From Dunaliella salina (lineage: Eukaryota; Chlorophyta; Chlorophyceae; Chlamydomonadales; Dunaliellaceae), in assembly GCA_002284615.2 (NCBI GenBank), contig MU069615.1, positions 422,753 to 448,223 of the forward strand: 25,471 bases of DNA, read 5' to 3'. Each line of letters starts with the position of its first letter. Within the stretch, counting starts at the first letter, position 1. Below, piece after piece: positions 10,286 through 20,988 of the stretch. The position numbers and the translations under genes are program-made. The notes under the pieces were generated by a model. It worked only from the letters and a program-made list of their open reading frames with translations. It had not been told where the DNA came from and made no database searches.

Positions 10286-10494
10286 GTTTGTGTTCTGAAG
10301 CAAGCAGCGGTCAATTAATGCTTTGTTGCATGGTTGGAATGGAAGGTGTGCGGCTATGTTGAGCTTAAGATGAGTTTAGTGCTGAATTGTCGACTTGCCG
10401 GCATTGGTATGCATGTTGCAGATGTTCAAGGTGTTTAAGGGGCTCTCATGTACTAAATAACGTTGAAATAGGAGCGTGTTCCGCCTCTTTGCAG
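10286..10494 (+). other. Intron, 209 bp, phase 2
   Basis: Begins GTTTGT and ends CTCTTTGCAG. Removal completes Arg (AG|G) and gives LHR-YQEAEALL, the normal junction between two TPR units. Confidence 0.85.
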
Positions 10495-10742
10495 GTATCA
10501 AGAGGCGGAGGCCTTGCTCCGAGATGCTTATGAGACAAGGTTAAGGGTCATGGGAAGGCTGGCGCCGGCCACGTGGATGTCACTGCAAGAGCTTGCAAAC
10601 TGCATTGGCTCAGTTCGATTGCTGCCAGCAAAGGCAGAGCCACTGTGGTCAGAGTTGCTGGAGGTGCTGCAGCAAGTGCTTGGTGACCATCCAGATACAC
10701 TGAGAGCAAGGGTGGGCCTGGCGTCCTGCTTGACAAACTTAG
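10495..10742 (+). CDS. Exon 6 in window: two tetratricopeptide repeats
   Basis: One base completes Arg, then 82 codons, with one base left (phase 1). It encodes two consecutive TPR units of about 42 residues. The first starts YQEAEALLRDAYETRLRVMG; the second contains AEPLWSELLEVLQQVLGDHP, then DTLRARVGLASCLTNLG. The pattern EAE.L.+.....+..+LG..HP.T......LA.CL..LG is that of kinesin light chain/TPR_12 repeats. The donor TTAG|GTACGT at 10743 is close to consensus. The frame stops only about 120 bases into the intron, so translation past 10742 is intronic. The next in-phase TPR found is at 25167, after a 14.4-kb gap. Confidence 0.88.
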
Positions 10743-10874
10743 GTACGTACGCCTGCATACCTAGAAAATCCAGCGGGAGTCAACAGGCCTGTACCACTGG
10801 GAACATTCTTTCCCAATTAACTTCCTCAAATCTTACCATGCCGACCATTATTCTTGCTTTAATCATCGTGTTAA

Positions 10875-11110
10875 CCAAAAATTCATGAAAGTTGGAGGTC
10901 TTTAGAGCACTCTGCTGGCCTCAGATCACCCCCAAAAGGCCCACAGCTCCATGCTAAGACCGTTCTCACTTCCTAAATTTCATACTTGTCACCCATATAT
11001 GTTATGGCAACATCTTGTATATTCAAAAATGGGAAAGGAGGTCAAAGGCTTTTTCTTTTTGGCACCCCCAATAATGCAATTTCTCTAAGGGCCAGGTGCC
11101 ACAACCTACG
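10875..11110 (+). repeat. Dispersed repeat R2, copy 2
   Basis: Matches 1985-2345 in the same orientation and block order: GGAGGTCT, CAGATCACCCC, AAAAGGCCCA, then CATCTTGTATATTCAAAA, GGGAAAGGAGGTCAAA and TTTTGGCACCCCC with GCAATTTCTCTAAGGG. It begins about 130 bases after the exon donor. Confidence 0.62.
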
Positions 11111-12380
11111 CCACATTAGGGTGATACTCTGCCGGATACTTTTAAACTCACTTCTGCTTAGGGAAGGTTGCTCCTTTGGATCAGAGGTCTTGTTTGGCAT
11201 GTTAGTGGCATCTGGATGTGGCTCAGGTCAAGCCCTATGCACCAAAAAATTGGCATTCCTTTCATTTGAGCGCACCAATATGTGTTTTAAGGTGGCTTCT
11301 ATTATTTAATAATTTTAGTAATTAAGGATCATAAGATGTGCCCCGTACTTGCACTCTTCAGTCACCCCCAATAGTGGCCATTTTTTGAGGGGCCTTGCTC
11401 ATGCCCAAACAGCAGCAGCGAGTGTTTTTGAAGCCTACTGGGGACATTGTAAGTCGTTTTGGGTTGTCGGGAGGGCCCCTGATGCATGTCAGATTTTCAT
11501 GGCGCAAAAAGGCATAACTAGGAAGGTCCGGCCAGGCTTCAATAGGCCGCCTCCGCTGCTTGGCCGATGCCTGGGGTTGTCAGCACCAACATTGACGCCG
11601 CAGGCTGCCATGCTGGTCGTTGGGTGGAGCTGCTGGGCTGCATATACTTGCTGGCGCTTATAACTCAGAAGCTTGGGCTTGTGGGCACACATCCGTGGGC
11701 ACATCCATTTTGGTGAAGCCTCGCCTTCCAAAAAATGTAATGCTGTTTTAATTAATATCAATGTTTGCTGCCTCGTATCTCTAGCTGTTTGTGGGAATTT
11801 GAACGGCATTTAAAATCCGATAAAATTTGTCAGTGGAAATTTGAATAAGCATTTGACACCCAGACCTTAGCCCAACACTCTACTCAAGCATCAAAATTTC
11901 ATTGAATATTAACAGAAAGCCGTTCCCTGTCGTCATCATTCCTCTCGGCTGACTTTTTAGCACCTCCTAAGACACCCCACCCTCAACTTGCAGTAGGTGG
12001 ACACTTGGGCGCTCAGGGTACATTTTGGGGTTCACCCGCAGGCTCAAGGGTGCAGCTAGAGGGCTTGGGCACATAGGGGGTGAGTTTTGCTGGCTGAAAG
12101 CACAAAGTCGCAAGCCTAGCGAGGTTAGCCTCATGGGTCAAGCCCTTGGTTTACTAGTTTCACACTCCTGTGGCCTCGAACAAGGCCACTGTGGCCTAAT
12201 CACTGCACCTTAAGCTCTAGAATTTGGAATTCCCCGACAAACAAACTTGTTAGGAAGCCTTGAAGTGTGCAAGGCTCATGTGCATGCAGAACTCAGATTT
12301 GACTAACTATGTGCTATGGCAAACAAGCCATCGAGAGGCTCCGTGGAGTACGGTGCGTCAATGATTTAACTTAGTAATAA

Positions 12381-12521
12381 TCCTTCTTGTTCACCTGGGA
12401 ACGGGATGTGCCGATCGGCCCAAGCAAGGGTTTGACCAAGCTCCAGAGCGTCTTCCAGGGCACCTCAGCAGGTCCTCTCACCACCATTGGCGCTGATGCC
12501 ACAAAGCTGCTGCACCAGTAA
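12381..12521 (+). pseudogene. 46-codon exon-like open frame, family not recognised
   Basis: An open frame bounded by stops reads FTWERDVPIGPSKGLTKLQS and continues with a Gly/Thr-rich stretch ending KLLHQ before TAA. It has no ATG and no obvious CAG acceptor. The protein looks compositionally natural (mixed charged, Pro/Gly turns) and local GC is higher than in the flanks. It could be the terminal exon of a decayed or captured gene. I could not assign a family, and its TPR gene phase is unknown. Confidence 0.25.
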
Positions 12522-12759
12522 GAGCTTGCATCTGGGGAGGGCCGAGGAAAGAAGTTCGCGGTGCCGCGTTTACGTGCTGTGCTGTGTCTCAAAAGCTTTA
12601 ATTGAGGGGTCTTTGTCTTTGGCGGGATGTAGAATTTAAAATGACAGTCACACTTTTTAATATGCTTTGAGGTGCTCCCTAAATAGCTGGACGATTTGGT
12701 GATGATTAGTTGTGGTCAAAAGAGAGCCAAATGCACACAAGTGGGCTGCAGCTGCATGC

Positions 12760-12766
12760 GCACACG

Positions 12767-12809
<43 letters not shown>

Positions 12810-12888
12810 NNNNNNNNNNNNNNNNNNNNNNNNNNNNNNNNNNNNNNNNNNNNNNNNNNNNNNNNNNNNNNNNNNNNNNNNNNNNNNN

Positions 12889-12961
<73 letters not shown>

Positions 12962-13000
12962 GCGCGCGCGCCCATGCATGCATGCTTGCATGCATGTACA
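12760..13000. repeat. (CA)n and (CG)n microsatellite with a 79-base assembly gap
   Basis: CG/CA-rich start, then (CA)n, then 79 undetermined bases (12810-12888), (CA)n to about 12946, 25 bases of pure alternating CG (12947-12971), then CATGCATGC units. The gap length may be an assembly estimate. Alternating CG and CA are classical Z-DNA-prone sequences. Confidence 0.95.
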
Positions 13001-13369
13001 CACATGCACGCACAATCAAGCCCGCACAAATGCACGTGTGGGCTTTGCCAATTTTCCACGTCGCTCGCAACAACCCCCCCCGCCCCCTTGTCACTCCATC
13101 TTTTTTTAATGATATTCATTTGATACAGAAAAAGAAAAAGAAAAGAAAAACTACGTAGGAAGAAAACTCTCCCTACATCAATTAAGGAAAAGGAGACACA
13201 TTGGCTCAAAGAGCCGTGAGTCCCCTCCACCGCAAGGTAAGAAAAAGAGAGAGCTAATGAGGATCTGGAGGGTTACGAGAAGTACCTGTCTCTGTACTCT
13301 GGCTGTGGGAATTATTGTTATGTTCAATGGCGCGGCGTGTGGTGGCAAGTTTGTGGGCATATTTGATAC

Positions 13370-13640
13370 AGAGACACCATATCACAAAAATCGTCCAATT
13401 TAATGCTGTAGATGGTTCAGAATGGAGATTTGGCTGTAAAAAGTCGGGTTCACCCTGTGGCCTCTTTGGCAGGTGTGCCATGACTGGCAAGATTAAATTT
13501 AGGTGTATTGAACCTTGCCAGTTTTGTCACACGTACTAAGGAACATTTGAAAAGTACCCCCATTTCAAGCCTTGTTGCCCCTCTCTGTACAAGACCTGAA
13601 ATTTGAGGGAATACGTCCAGGGAGGTGTCACCAGTTTCTG
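13370..13640 (+). repeat. Diverged R3/R4-type repeat
   Basis: AATGGAGATTTGGC, AAAGTCGGGTTCACCCTGTG and then AGGGAGGTGTCACCA parallel 4290-4530 and 3250-3310 in the same order. Similarity is patchy and the borders are approximate. Confidence 0.4.
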
Positions 13641-14049
13641 GAACTTAGAATGCCTAAGAACATGCTTTCACCCATATGAATTTCTATAAATAAAAACACT
13701 TTAGAATTCAATATATGTAATTTTTTCACAGAAATAAACCTTTTTTTAAAAAAATTGGAATTCCAAAAGATTATCAATAATAGGTTGGGCACCTGAGTTT
13801 GTTAGAAAAGCAAATGATGAAAACAGGTTAAAATATTTTGAAACCTTTCAAACATTGTAAAAAAAAAAAAAAGGTGTTATTAGCGACTATCAAGTTGGGC
13901 GTCAAAGGAAAACCGCCCATGTGCATCTAGAGAAAGCATCAAAGCTTTTTGAAAGCTTAAATCAACAAGCCAGGAAAGTATACACCTGTGCTCTCTCTAG
14001 TGATAAAAATTTTCAACAATATTTTTCACAATTTGAAATGTATCAGTTA

Positions 14050-14213
14050 TTCCCTGTTTATAACACGCCGGATAAAGGGTAATTAAAAATCCAAGAAATG
14101 CGATTACCCAGGATTGTAAATGCAAAGTGGGATAATGTTAAATCCCTTTTTTCAAAGTAGGGTAATCAGAATTTTTCTTCGAGAATTACCTTTACCTGGT
14201 TGTAAACAGGGCC
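14050..14213. mobile_element. 164-bp MITE, deletion form of the 912-bp Harbinger-like element
   Basis: TTA lies on both sides (14047-14049 and 14214-14216). Inverted ends are TTCCCTGTTTATAACA on the left and GGCCCTGTTTACAACC on the right. The interior joins AAGAAATGCGATTACCCA directly to GTAAATGCAAAGTGGGATAAT; these blocks are the left and right subterminal sequences of the element at 5259-6170. So it is that element without its central cargo. No coding capacity. Confidence 0.8.
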
Positions 14214-14464
14214 TTAACCTGAATTTTCAAATTGTGGCCCGGAGATTGCACTGCAATGAACAAGGTGATTCTATCAAGTACGAGAAAGGAGCCAGATTCT
14301 GCTCCTTCATGCTTATATTAATTTGAAAATTTCAAGTTTTTTTTCAAAGTACCAGTAAAGGCCGTCAACGAGAAAGGAGAATTTTTGATCATGCCAAGCA
14401 CACCCTGGGGTGTGCCCAGCCAAGCCTGCCAGTGCAGAACATACCCGTTAAATGTACTTGTTGC

Positions 14465-14720
14465 TTCAACATGCTCAAAAGCTAATAAGGAAACCAACAG
14501 GCATCATATTTGCAAATACCCACCACCTTGCCCTCCCTTCCGCGAACCACTGCAGGCACACAGAGCCACTTCCCTCCAACTTTTTTTGCAGAGTAGTGTA
14601 GTAGTGAATGAAGAATAGAACTGCCAAAATCTGTGGACAGGTGGGTCTGAGGGGCCTAGAAAAGCTTGGAGGACAGACCGTCAAAAAATGGTTTGGTGGC
14701 ACCTCTCTAGAATATATCCA
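14465..14720 (-). repeat. Inverted copy of R4
   Basis: On the minus strand it repeats 4495-4755. Shared features are the GTGCCACCAAACCATTTT block, a purine-rich GGGAGGGCAAGGTGGTGGG region, and GCAAATATGATGCCTGTTGG leading to TTTCCTTATTAG. Together with the R1 copy at 15040-15480 it forms the inverted counterpart of composite A, about 10 kb away. Confidence 0.65.
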
Positions 14721-15039
14721 AAATGCTCTAATTGAATTTGGAAGCTGGTCGTCCTCATGGCTGGCTCTCCTGAAAAGTCCAACGGCATTTGAGGGCTCTA
14801 AAACCACCCCTGGACATGCCCTAAGCGTACTAAATAAGTATTAATCACCCTAACATAGAGCTGTGGTGAAAAGTTGTTTGTTGAGGTGCCCTGTGTGGAT
14901 CAGAGCCCGTTTTACACCTGTATTGCCTGTGGTGCAACGGAAGGCAATCGAAGGCCTTGTATGATTGTTACAGCACCTAACTTGCAAGAGGCGCTGGAAA
15001 GAGCCTACTCTTGAACAGCACTGTTGATTCCTTTACAAA

Positions 15040-15480
15040 TAATACATTCAGAATCCTGAGCTCAACAGAGCTATCAACTTATATTTGGTGGGTGCTTTGA
15101 GAGTTTTGACTTTTGGGACCACCCACTTTTGAGGCACCTCTGGAGGATTTTAAATTGAGTCATAAAGGAGTCCTGAGCTCAAGAACTGTTGATTGGCACC
15201 CTCTTAGTGCAAATTTGATAAGGGGGGGGTGGCGTCTACATGGCAGGGGGCCAGTGCCATGCTTGCAAGGGTGCAGGCCGCGGGGCGTGTGTAGTACAAC
15301 TTCAGCAAATCATTTCAAACTTCCAAGGTATTGACAGGGTATAATGTTTTGTTGCATGGTGAAGTCAGGTGGGCAACTTGTGGGATTGCAAGTCAGTTGT
15401 TGGTGCTTGGGCAGACAGGCATGAAAGGGCGTGTGTTGCGCCATTTTTGCCCAATACCTCTCCCCAATTTGGCACAAGCT
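15040..15480 (-). repeat. Inverted copy of R1 (copy D)
   Basis: Read on the minus strand it contains, in R1 order, CCCTTTCATGCC, CCCAAGCACCAACAACTGAC, TTGCAATCC, CACCTGACTTCACCATGCAA, CCCTTGCAAGCATGGCACTG and GAGGGTGCCAATCAACAG. After these comes TTCTTGAGCTCAGGA, repeated about 120 bases later. The reversal of a multi-block order rules out chance. Confidence 0.68.
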
Positions 15481-16489
15481 TGTGGGCGGCAATTCTCTCT
15501 TGACAAAATTTGAATGAGGTCAATCTATGGCCTAAATGGAGACTGGCACATTGACTTGTATCGGGACTTGTGCTCCTTGTTGCCCTTGATTTCCTCATGA
15601 TCATCCTTGCCAGCGACACGATACTGCGCTTCTTCGCTAACACTTAGAATCTGCTTGCTAAGCTTGTTACCATCTACCTAAGGCACTCTTCTTCAAGTCA
15701 TGGAATGGTGAAAAGGGTGCCGAGATATGCTGAGAGCTGTACTTGTCCGCTTTTTGTTTAGGAAGGATGGGCGAGCCTTAACGACAACCAGCTAGCAACT
15801 GCGTCAACTGTGTACCTAGTTGTTGCAAGTGTGCCTTGACTGCCCTTGCAGCCTACACCCGTGAGAGTTGTCCAATTATGTCCTAATTGTTGACATCCGG
15901 GAGGGGGTCACCATGGTATTGGACACCAAGAGCTATATTTTTTGGCAAAGCCCCATTCGTGGGGCGTGAGCCCCTAGGTTTGACAGTTTCCCGGTAAAGT
16001 TAACACCTGGCTGCCTTGGCCCTCCCAGCCCACCCCCTGCCCTGAAACGCAGCATGTAGGCCAAGCAAAACATTAGCATTGCAGTGCCAATTTCGTGGAA
16101 GAATGTGCAAGCGGTGCCATTGAAATAGTTTGGTAGCCACGAGAAGCTGAACTCAATCGTCGATGATCTCATTGTTTAGTTGCTCACGTTCCAAACGATG
16201 TTGGCAGTGGCAACTCGTAGGGGTTGTGACCAAAATCATCAGTGGGGGACTGGCTTCCCCAATTTTTCAGCGTCACTTGCAGCACTTCCCCCATTTGTCT
16301 TTTGAGTGCCTGGACATCTTGGGGTCAAGTTTTGTTCATGCAAAAGGGCATCTTGGGCTTGTCTTTTGTTCATGCATGAGGACATTTTCTCTAGCATGGC
16401 ATTTTTCTAGGAGACGCTAATGTGGTTTTGTTGTATTGCGATTTTGATAAATGAATTTTGCCACTTCACACGATGACAATAGCCCCTAC

Positions 16490-16660
16490 TACACCCCCCC
16501 CCCCTTCCCCACCCCCAAATACAGGCCCCTGTGAAGCCCCCCGTAACCCCCGTGTAGATGGCTCTCTATGGGGGCCTGTCAAATTAGGATTTTTCCGGGG
16601 GCCTGTACGGGGGCCCAGGAGAGCTTTGGGGGGGCCCGCGCGGAGTGGATGCTTCCACGG
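16490..16660. repeat. C-rich/G-rich foldback region
   Basis: A C-rich half (C run near 16493-16504, then ACCCCC and GCCCCCC runs) is followed within 100 bases by a G-rich half (ATGGGGGCC, CCGGGGGCC, ACGGGGGCCC, GGGGGGGCCC). TACAGGCCCC (16520-16529) pairs with GGGGCCTGTA (16598-16607). A related ATACAGGCCCCTGTGAA motif recurs at about 17563-17579. Intramolecular pairing or G-quadruplex on the G-rich part is possible. Confidence 0.55.
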
Positions 16661-18597
16661 GGGTCGCATCTTGTCTGATCAAACACATCATTTTAGTTGC
16701 AAAATCGCTAAATGCTGAAGTTGTAACTGCTCCCACAAGGTCAACCAGCCTGCCCCTGCAAGCGCGCCCTCCGCGCGCGTACACCTGCAGGGACATTTGC
16801 AGCTGTCAAGTCCTCAATGGTGTTAGCTGCAGTGCAGGCGAAGGGAGAGAAGGAGCGTGTGGTGGTTATCCTCGGAGGGAAATTTTCCTGCCTGGACCTC
16901 CTGTTTTCCCTGCATGCACATGCACAGCATTAGATGTATGTGGTGCATACTCAATCATGCTCAGTGCCCATCTGTGTAGGGAGCACCATGTGGAAGGCAA
17001 GGGGCAGTGCGCATGATGTAAGGTTGACCAATTACCAGTACCACACAGTGCTGCAGCTAGTCAGCACCAAATGCAGCTGACCCAATTGCGCCTTGAGTCC
17101 AGCAAGTGAAGGGATTAAGGTGAGGGAGTTCTGGCAGTCAAAGTTTGTACAGAGGTCAATCACGAACGAACGATGCCCTGCATGTTGTGTTGTTCATAAA
17201 TTGAAATATTTTTTATTATTGAAAGTACAGTCGCCAGTCTCATGAAAATTTCGCCAAGTGTTGCACAACCGAAAATCCAGTGAGGCTCTTCCCCCCTTCC
17301 CTACACGTCCTGCAGGGCCTTTTGTGTATCCTTCTCAAAACTTTCAGGTTGGTATGGCCAGCAACTCAATGAAGCTGCCTCTGCATGCATTTTCAGAATG
17401 CAAAAAAAAGTGCACACTCCCCACAAGTTCACTGCACCTTGGCTCAATAGAATAGATGCGAATGATTTGAGATGGAATTGACAGGAAGTCTTGCACGAAA
17501 ACAAGCACCCCTATAGGGCCAAAATGACAGAAATGAGCTAAATCCATGGCCCCTTGCTTGCTATACAGGCCCCTGTGAACAACCCCCGCGGAGCACCCCT
17601 GGATACCCGTACCGGGGTGGGTGGGGGCAGTAGAGAGCATAGTAAAATTACTGTTTTGGAGAGGCCTGCAAAGCACACACAATTCCAAAACACCCTCCTT
17701 CGAGCTCAAGGTTGGAACCCCATGCAGTAATATGCTAGAGGACCATCTTGGACATGGCTGCACCTCGCGCAAGCACTAGGAGGAAGATGGCCTGCCCAAG
17801 GAGCTCCGCAACCTTGGACCCTGGGATTAAACAGCAGGTGCATGAGCAGGACAGGCTGCCCTTGCGCATGAGCCTTAAACCCTGCCTCCCTTGGCAGGAA
17901 GGGTGCGCGACCCATGAAGATGCCAAAATCCTCCTAAGGAAACCACTACTGGGAAAAAAGGTTGTAAGGATGAAAAGGAGCAGTGCACCAGAGAAAGAGC
18001 AACTCAAATGTAATCCATTGCAAATTTCCCATGGTTGGGTTTTTCATTTGTGATTCATGAATGTGAACAGAACTAAAAATGGCCAGAAAGTTGCAAACAC
18101 TGAATTTTGTTGTTTGAAGTGATGAGATTTGGCGGAAACTGCTGGGCAGGCCCAAAGCCCTTCATTTCCCATTCTTCGAAAGTTTTTGGGGGCACTAAGG
18201 GGAGTCGTGGTGGTGGGTAGTGCCCCCCTCTTCCAAGGGGCTTCCTCCCACCCAAGACCACCCCCAAAGGACTTGATTTGCAAACATGTGCTACAAACGC
18301 AAATTGGACATTTTGGTTCTCGTGTGTACAGGCATTTTCAAACGCCACATGTACTCAAGCGTGCCATGAGCTTCCATGAAATTACCTTCAGAAAAGCAGC
18401 AGTCTCTCGCAAGCATGGTGCTGGTCTTGGTCTAAGGTAAGGTTACACCGCTTTATCCGCCTACAAGGGCAGCTGAGCGGAGACTTAGAGGCCTGTAACC
18501 AGGCCAAATTAAGCAAATGTGAAAGCATTGCTCAAAAGTCAGGCACAGCATCTCAAGCATGCAGACACAAACTTGGCTAATTCTAAAACATTAGCTT

Positions 18598-19973
18598 AAT
18601 TCATGAAATCTCTGAGGCGTACTGGACAATTTGGAGGTGCACAGCTGAACAAATGATGGAACTTATTGTGCAAGTCTGTCAGATCCTGGGAAGGGCACTC
18701 CAGAATAATATGCTCTTCATCTTGCACGGTGTGCCAATCGCATTTGTTGCAAATCCTGAGCTCGTAAGGGCACCTTTTCCCGTGATGCCGTTGGGTTTCC
18801 ACCCAAAGATTGTGACTGGATAGACGTAGGCACAAGATGCTGCGCAATAATTTATGTGAAATATTTTGTTGCAAGTAGAGTGGTAATGGAGGCTATTTGT
18901 TCCTCTTCCTGGCATCCCACCAGCCGGGTATATTGCCTAATGGAATGCCTAAACTAAGTGTGTATGATACGTCCTCATGATTCTGCCGGAAGCATGGGGC
19001 TCTTGTGGAGTCAAATTGTCTAGGCATCTTCAGACATGGATGGTTTGCTCACGAAGAACGCCCTCAAAGTCATTCATACTAATCTTGGCTTTGGAGCGAA
19101 CGGCAGCAGCAATGTGCTGGGCAGTGGGCATGCCATTCAAGGCTGCAACAACCTGGTGAGTCCAACTGCCTTTCCTGTCAGCAAAACGTAGGTCAGCTTG
19201 TACAACTCTGCTGAAGAGGTCTTTGTTTGTGCTCAGGAGAGAATTCTAGAATCTTCATAATACACCTGAACCAGTAGAAGTAGAGGGGCATCTGTCCCGT
19301 CTCTCTTAATAAGCAATGTGTCTCTGTTGCCCTCTTAACACCCAAAAGAGACTTGAGGAAGCCTGTTTGGTAAGCATGAGCTTTGATTCTCACAGATGAC
19401 TCATACGAAAGTTTGTCTATAGCCCATATTTGGCATCCACATAAGCCTGCTGTGAGCGCAAAGGCTTGAAAAAGCCAAAGCATGGCATGTTTCCTGTGCA
19501 AGATACCAAGCTCAGCACNGGCCTTCTGTACCCTAGCAATGCCACCCATAAAGTTGCGTGCCATTTGGTTTGTGGCCATAATCATATTGCCACCTCGTCT
19601 CAAGAGTATTCCCAGATATTGGAAATCTGAAACGACCTCAAGGCCTTTGCTATCGTATTTGAAAGAGGGTGTTGTGTCAGGAGTGAAAAAAATAACCATG
19701 ACCTTTGTCTTCTTTGTGTTGACAGTGAGGTCTTTGTGCTGTGCATAGTCATGGAATCTGCAAGCTGGAACTGTATGTGTTCAGCAGACTTGCAAGAATC
19801 ATCGTGTCATCTGCATAATCACAATGGGGTACCTCTGTTGTTTTAATGGCTGTGACAGCTCCTCGTCCAGTGTCCAGAAATTTGTCCATGTCATCGGTAA
19901 AAAGGTTGTATAAAAAAGGGCTCAGTGGGCATCCTTGTTTGAGCCCCTTGTTTGGGGCTATTTCGCCTGACAT
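18598..19973 (-). pseudogene. LINE reverse transcriptase (motif B onward) and CCHC knuckle, frameshifted
   Basis: From its 5' side the frame contains GLKQGCPLSPFLYNLFTDDM (RT motif B) and CDYADDTMIL (motif C; the two Asp bind catalytic metal). A one-base shift near 19757 is needed to continue into DLTVNTKKTKVM and FQYLGILLRRGG (motifs D/E and thumb). A second shift near 19230 leads into NKDLFSRVVQADLRFADRK. A further break near 18920 leads to SSHNLWVETQRHH and a knuckle spaced C-x2-C-x9-H-x4-C (CNKC then HIILEC). Such a knuckle is common at the C-terminus of LINE proteins. One undetermined base lies at 19519. Motifs 0, 1 and A are absent; a TAG precedes the motif B segment and the nested element starts 19 bases further. 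Confidence 0.85.
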
Positions 19974-19991
19974 CTAGTCTTGTTTTTTTAT

Positions 19992-20691
19992 GGGTGCGGA
20001 GTGCCCAGCTAATGTTATATATTATGTAATATTACAAGAGGTCCTTGTAATGTTAGTTTTGCCGCATGGCAAAAACTGCCAAGACAGTCGTCTGGGATAC
20101 TAAACTAATGGGAAAAGGACGAGTCAGAGCTAGTTGACAAGGATGAGGATGGCGTGGCACGCCAGATGTGCATGGGGGCCCACGCTGAGGCCCCGGGGCA
20201 CCTTGAGGCCTACTGCAAGAAGCTCAAGGAAGGATATGATGTGGTGCTACTGTCAGACCCTACATGCCATCAGCGGAGAAGGAGGCTGCTGTCAACAAGG
20301 ATTTGCTCTGATTCATCATCACCTTCATCCCCCTTCAGGAAGCTGCAGAACAAATACCTGAGGGCATCCTTCAGCAAGCTGGGCGTGCACATCAAGATAC
20401 CCTTTTGAATGCTTGTTTGGGAAGCTCCAGCATGGGCAACATTAGTAGTTGAACAGCCCGCTTGAACGGAGCAGCTATTGTGCAGCTGCAAACAGCTGTG
20501 TTTCTTGAATTGGGCGTCTTTCTGCTCACAATTTTCTCGCAGGGACTTGACCAATAAATTCCTGTGTTGCAAAAACCCCACCATACCTACTTTGAAGTGA
20601 ATTCTCGAATTCTAGGGTTTGTTATACAATAACTAATGTAATATGTTATATAATACAGAATTTTGAAAATGTAACATTATGATCCGCACCC
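19992..20691. mobile_element. 700-bp TIR element nested in the LINE
   Basis: GGGTGCGGA at 19992-20000 is matched by its inverted copy TCCGCACCC at 20683-20691. After a short spacer both ends continue TAATGTTA (C/T)AT, so the TIR is about 20 bp with a 6-base difference in spacing. TA lies next to or one base from both ends, suggesting a TA duplication as in Tc1/mariner-like elements; the superfamily is not certain. The interior ends are A/T-rich (TGTTATATA-type palindromic words near 20013 and 20649) and the centre holds an exon-like frame. It lies where the LINE loses its front RT motifs. Confidence 0.6.
20066..20408 (+). pseudogene. Exon-like open frame inside the nested TIR element
   Basis: From an ATG at 20066 the frame reads MAKTAKTVVWDTKLMGK and soon stops. 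One base away, an open frame from about 20118 continues DESELVDKDEDGVARQ, then AEAPGHLEAYCKKLKEGYDV and FRKLQNKYLRASFSKLGV, to a TGA at 20406-20408. Composition is protein-like and GC-richer than the element ends. A single frameshift near 20117 would unite them into about 113 residues. I recognise no domain. It may be a decayed element protein or a captured host fragment. Confidence 0.4.
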
Positions 20692-20988
20692 TAGGAGTAA
20701 TATATTTTCTGTCTGACGCTTTCCCTGGTCAGTTGTGTATTCCCTTTCTGCATGCTTGATGAAAGGGGCAGAAAAAGTGCCAAAACCAAGGCTGGAATTG
20801 GTGTTCATGCGAGAGATATTTTTCGTTCGTAGGAAATCAGTGTTGCTGTATCTGGGATGTTGTATTTATTGGAACTGGGCTGCACTGGTGGCTCAGCACT
20901 GTCAAACCTCTTTCTGTATCTTTAGCGCCAGGTCCTGGGGGGGTCGCAATCTCAGATGATGTGACAATTCTGGATGAAAGCTGATCAC

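Noticed and set aside
12657..13230. Six long frames on both strands over the CA/N tract
   Set aside because: Dinucleotide repeat and undetermined bases keep frames open; not genes.
16645..17016. 123-codon plus-strand frame
   Set aside because: No recognisable domain, Cys/Pro/Arg-rich from G/C-rich sequence, no splice context; probably chance.
17748..18053. 101-codon basic plus-strand frame starting MAAPRAST
   Set aside because: An overlapping frame on the other strand is equally open; no family recognised. Kept as undecided rather than called.
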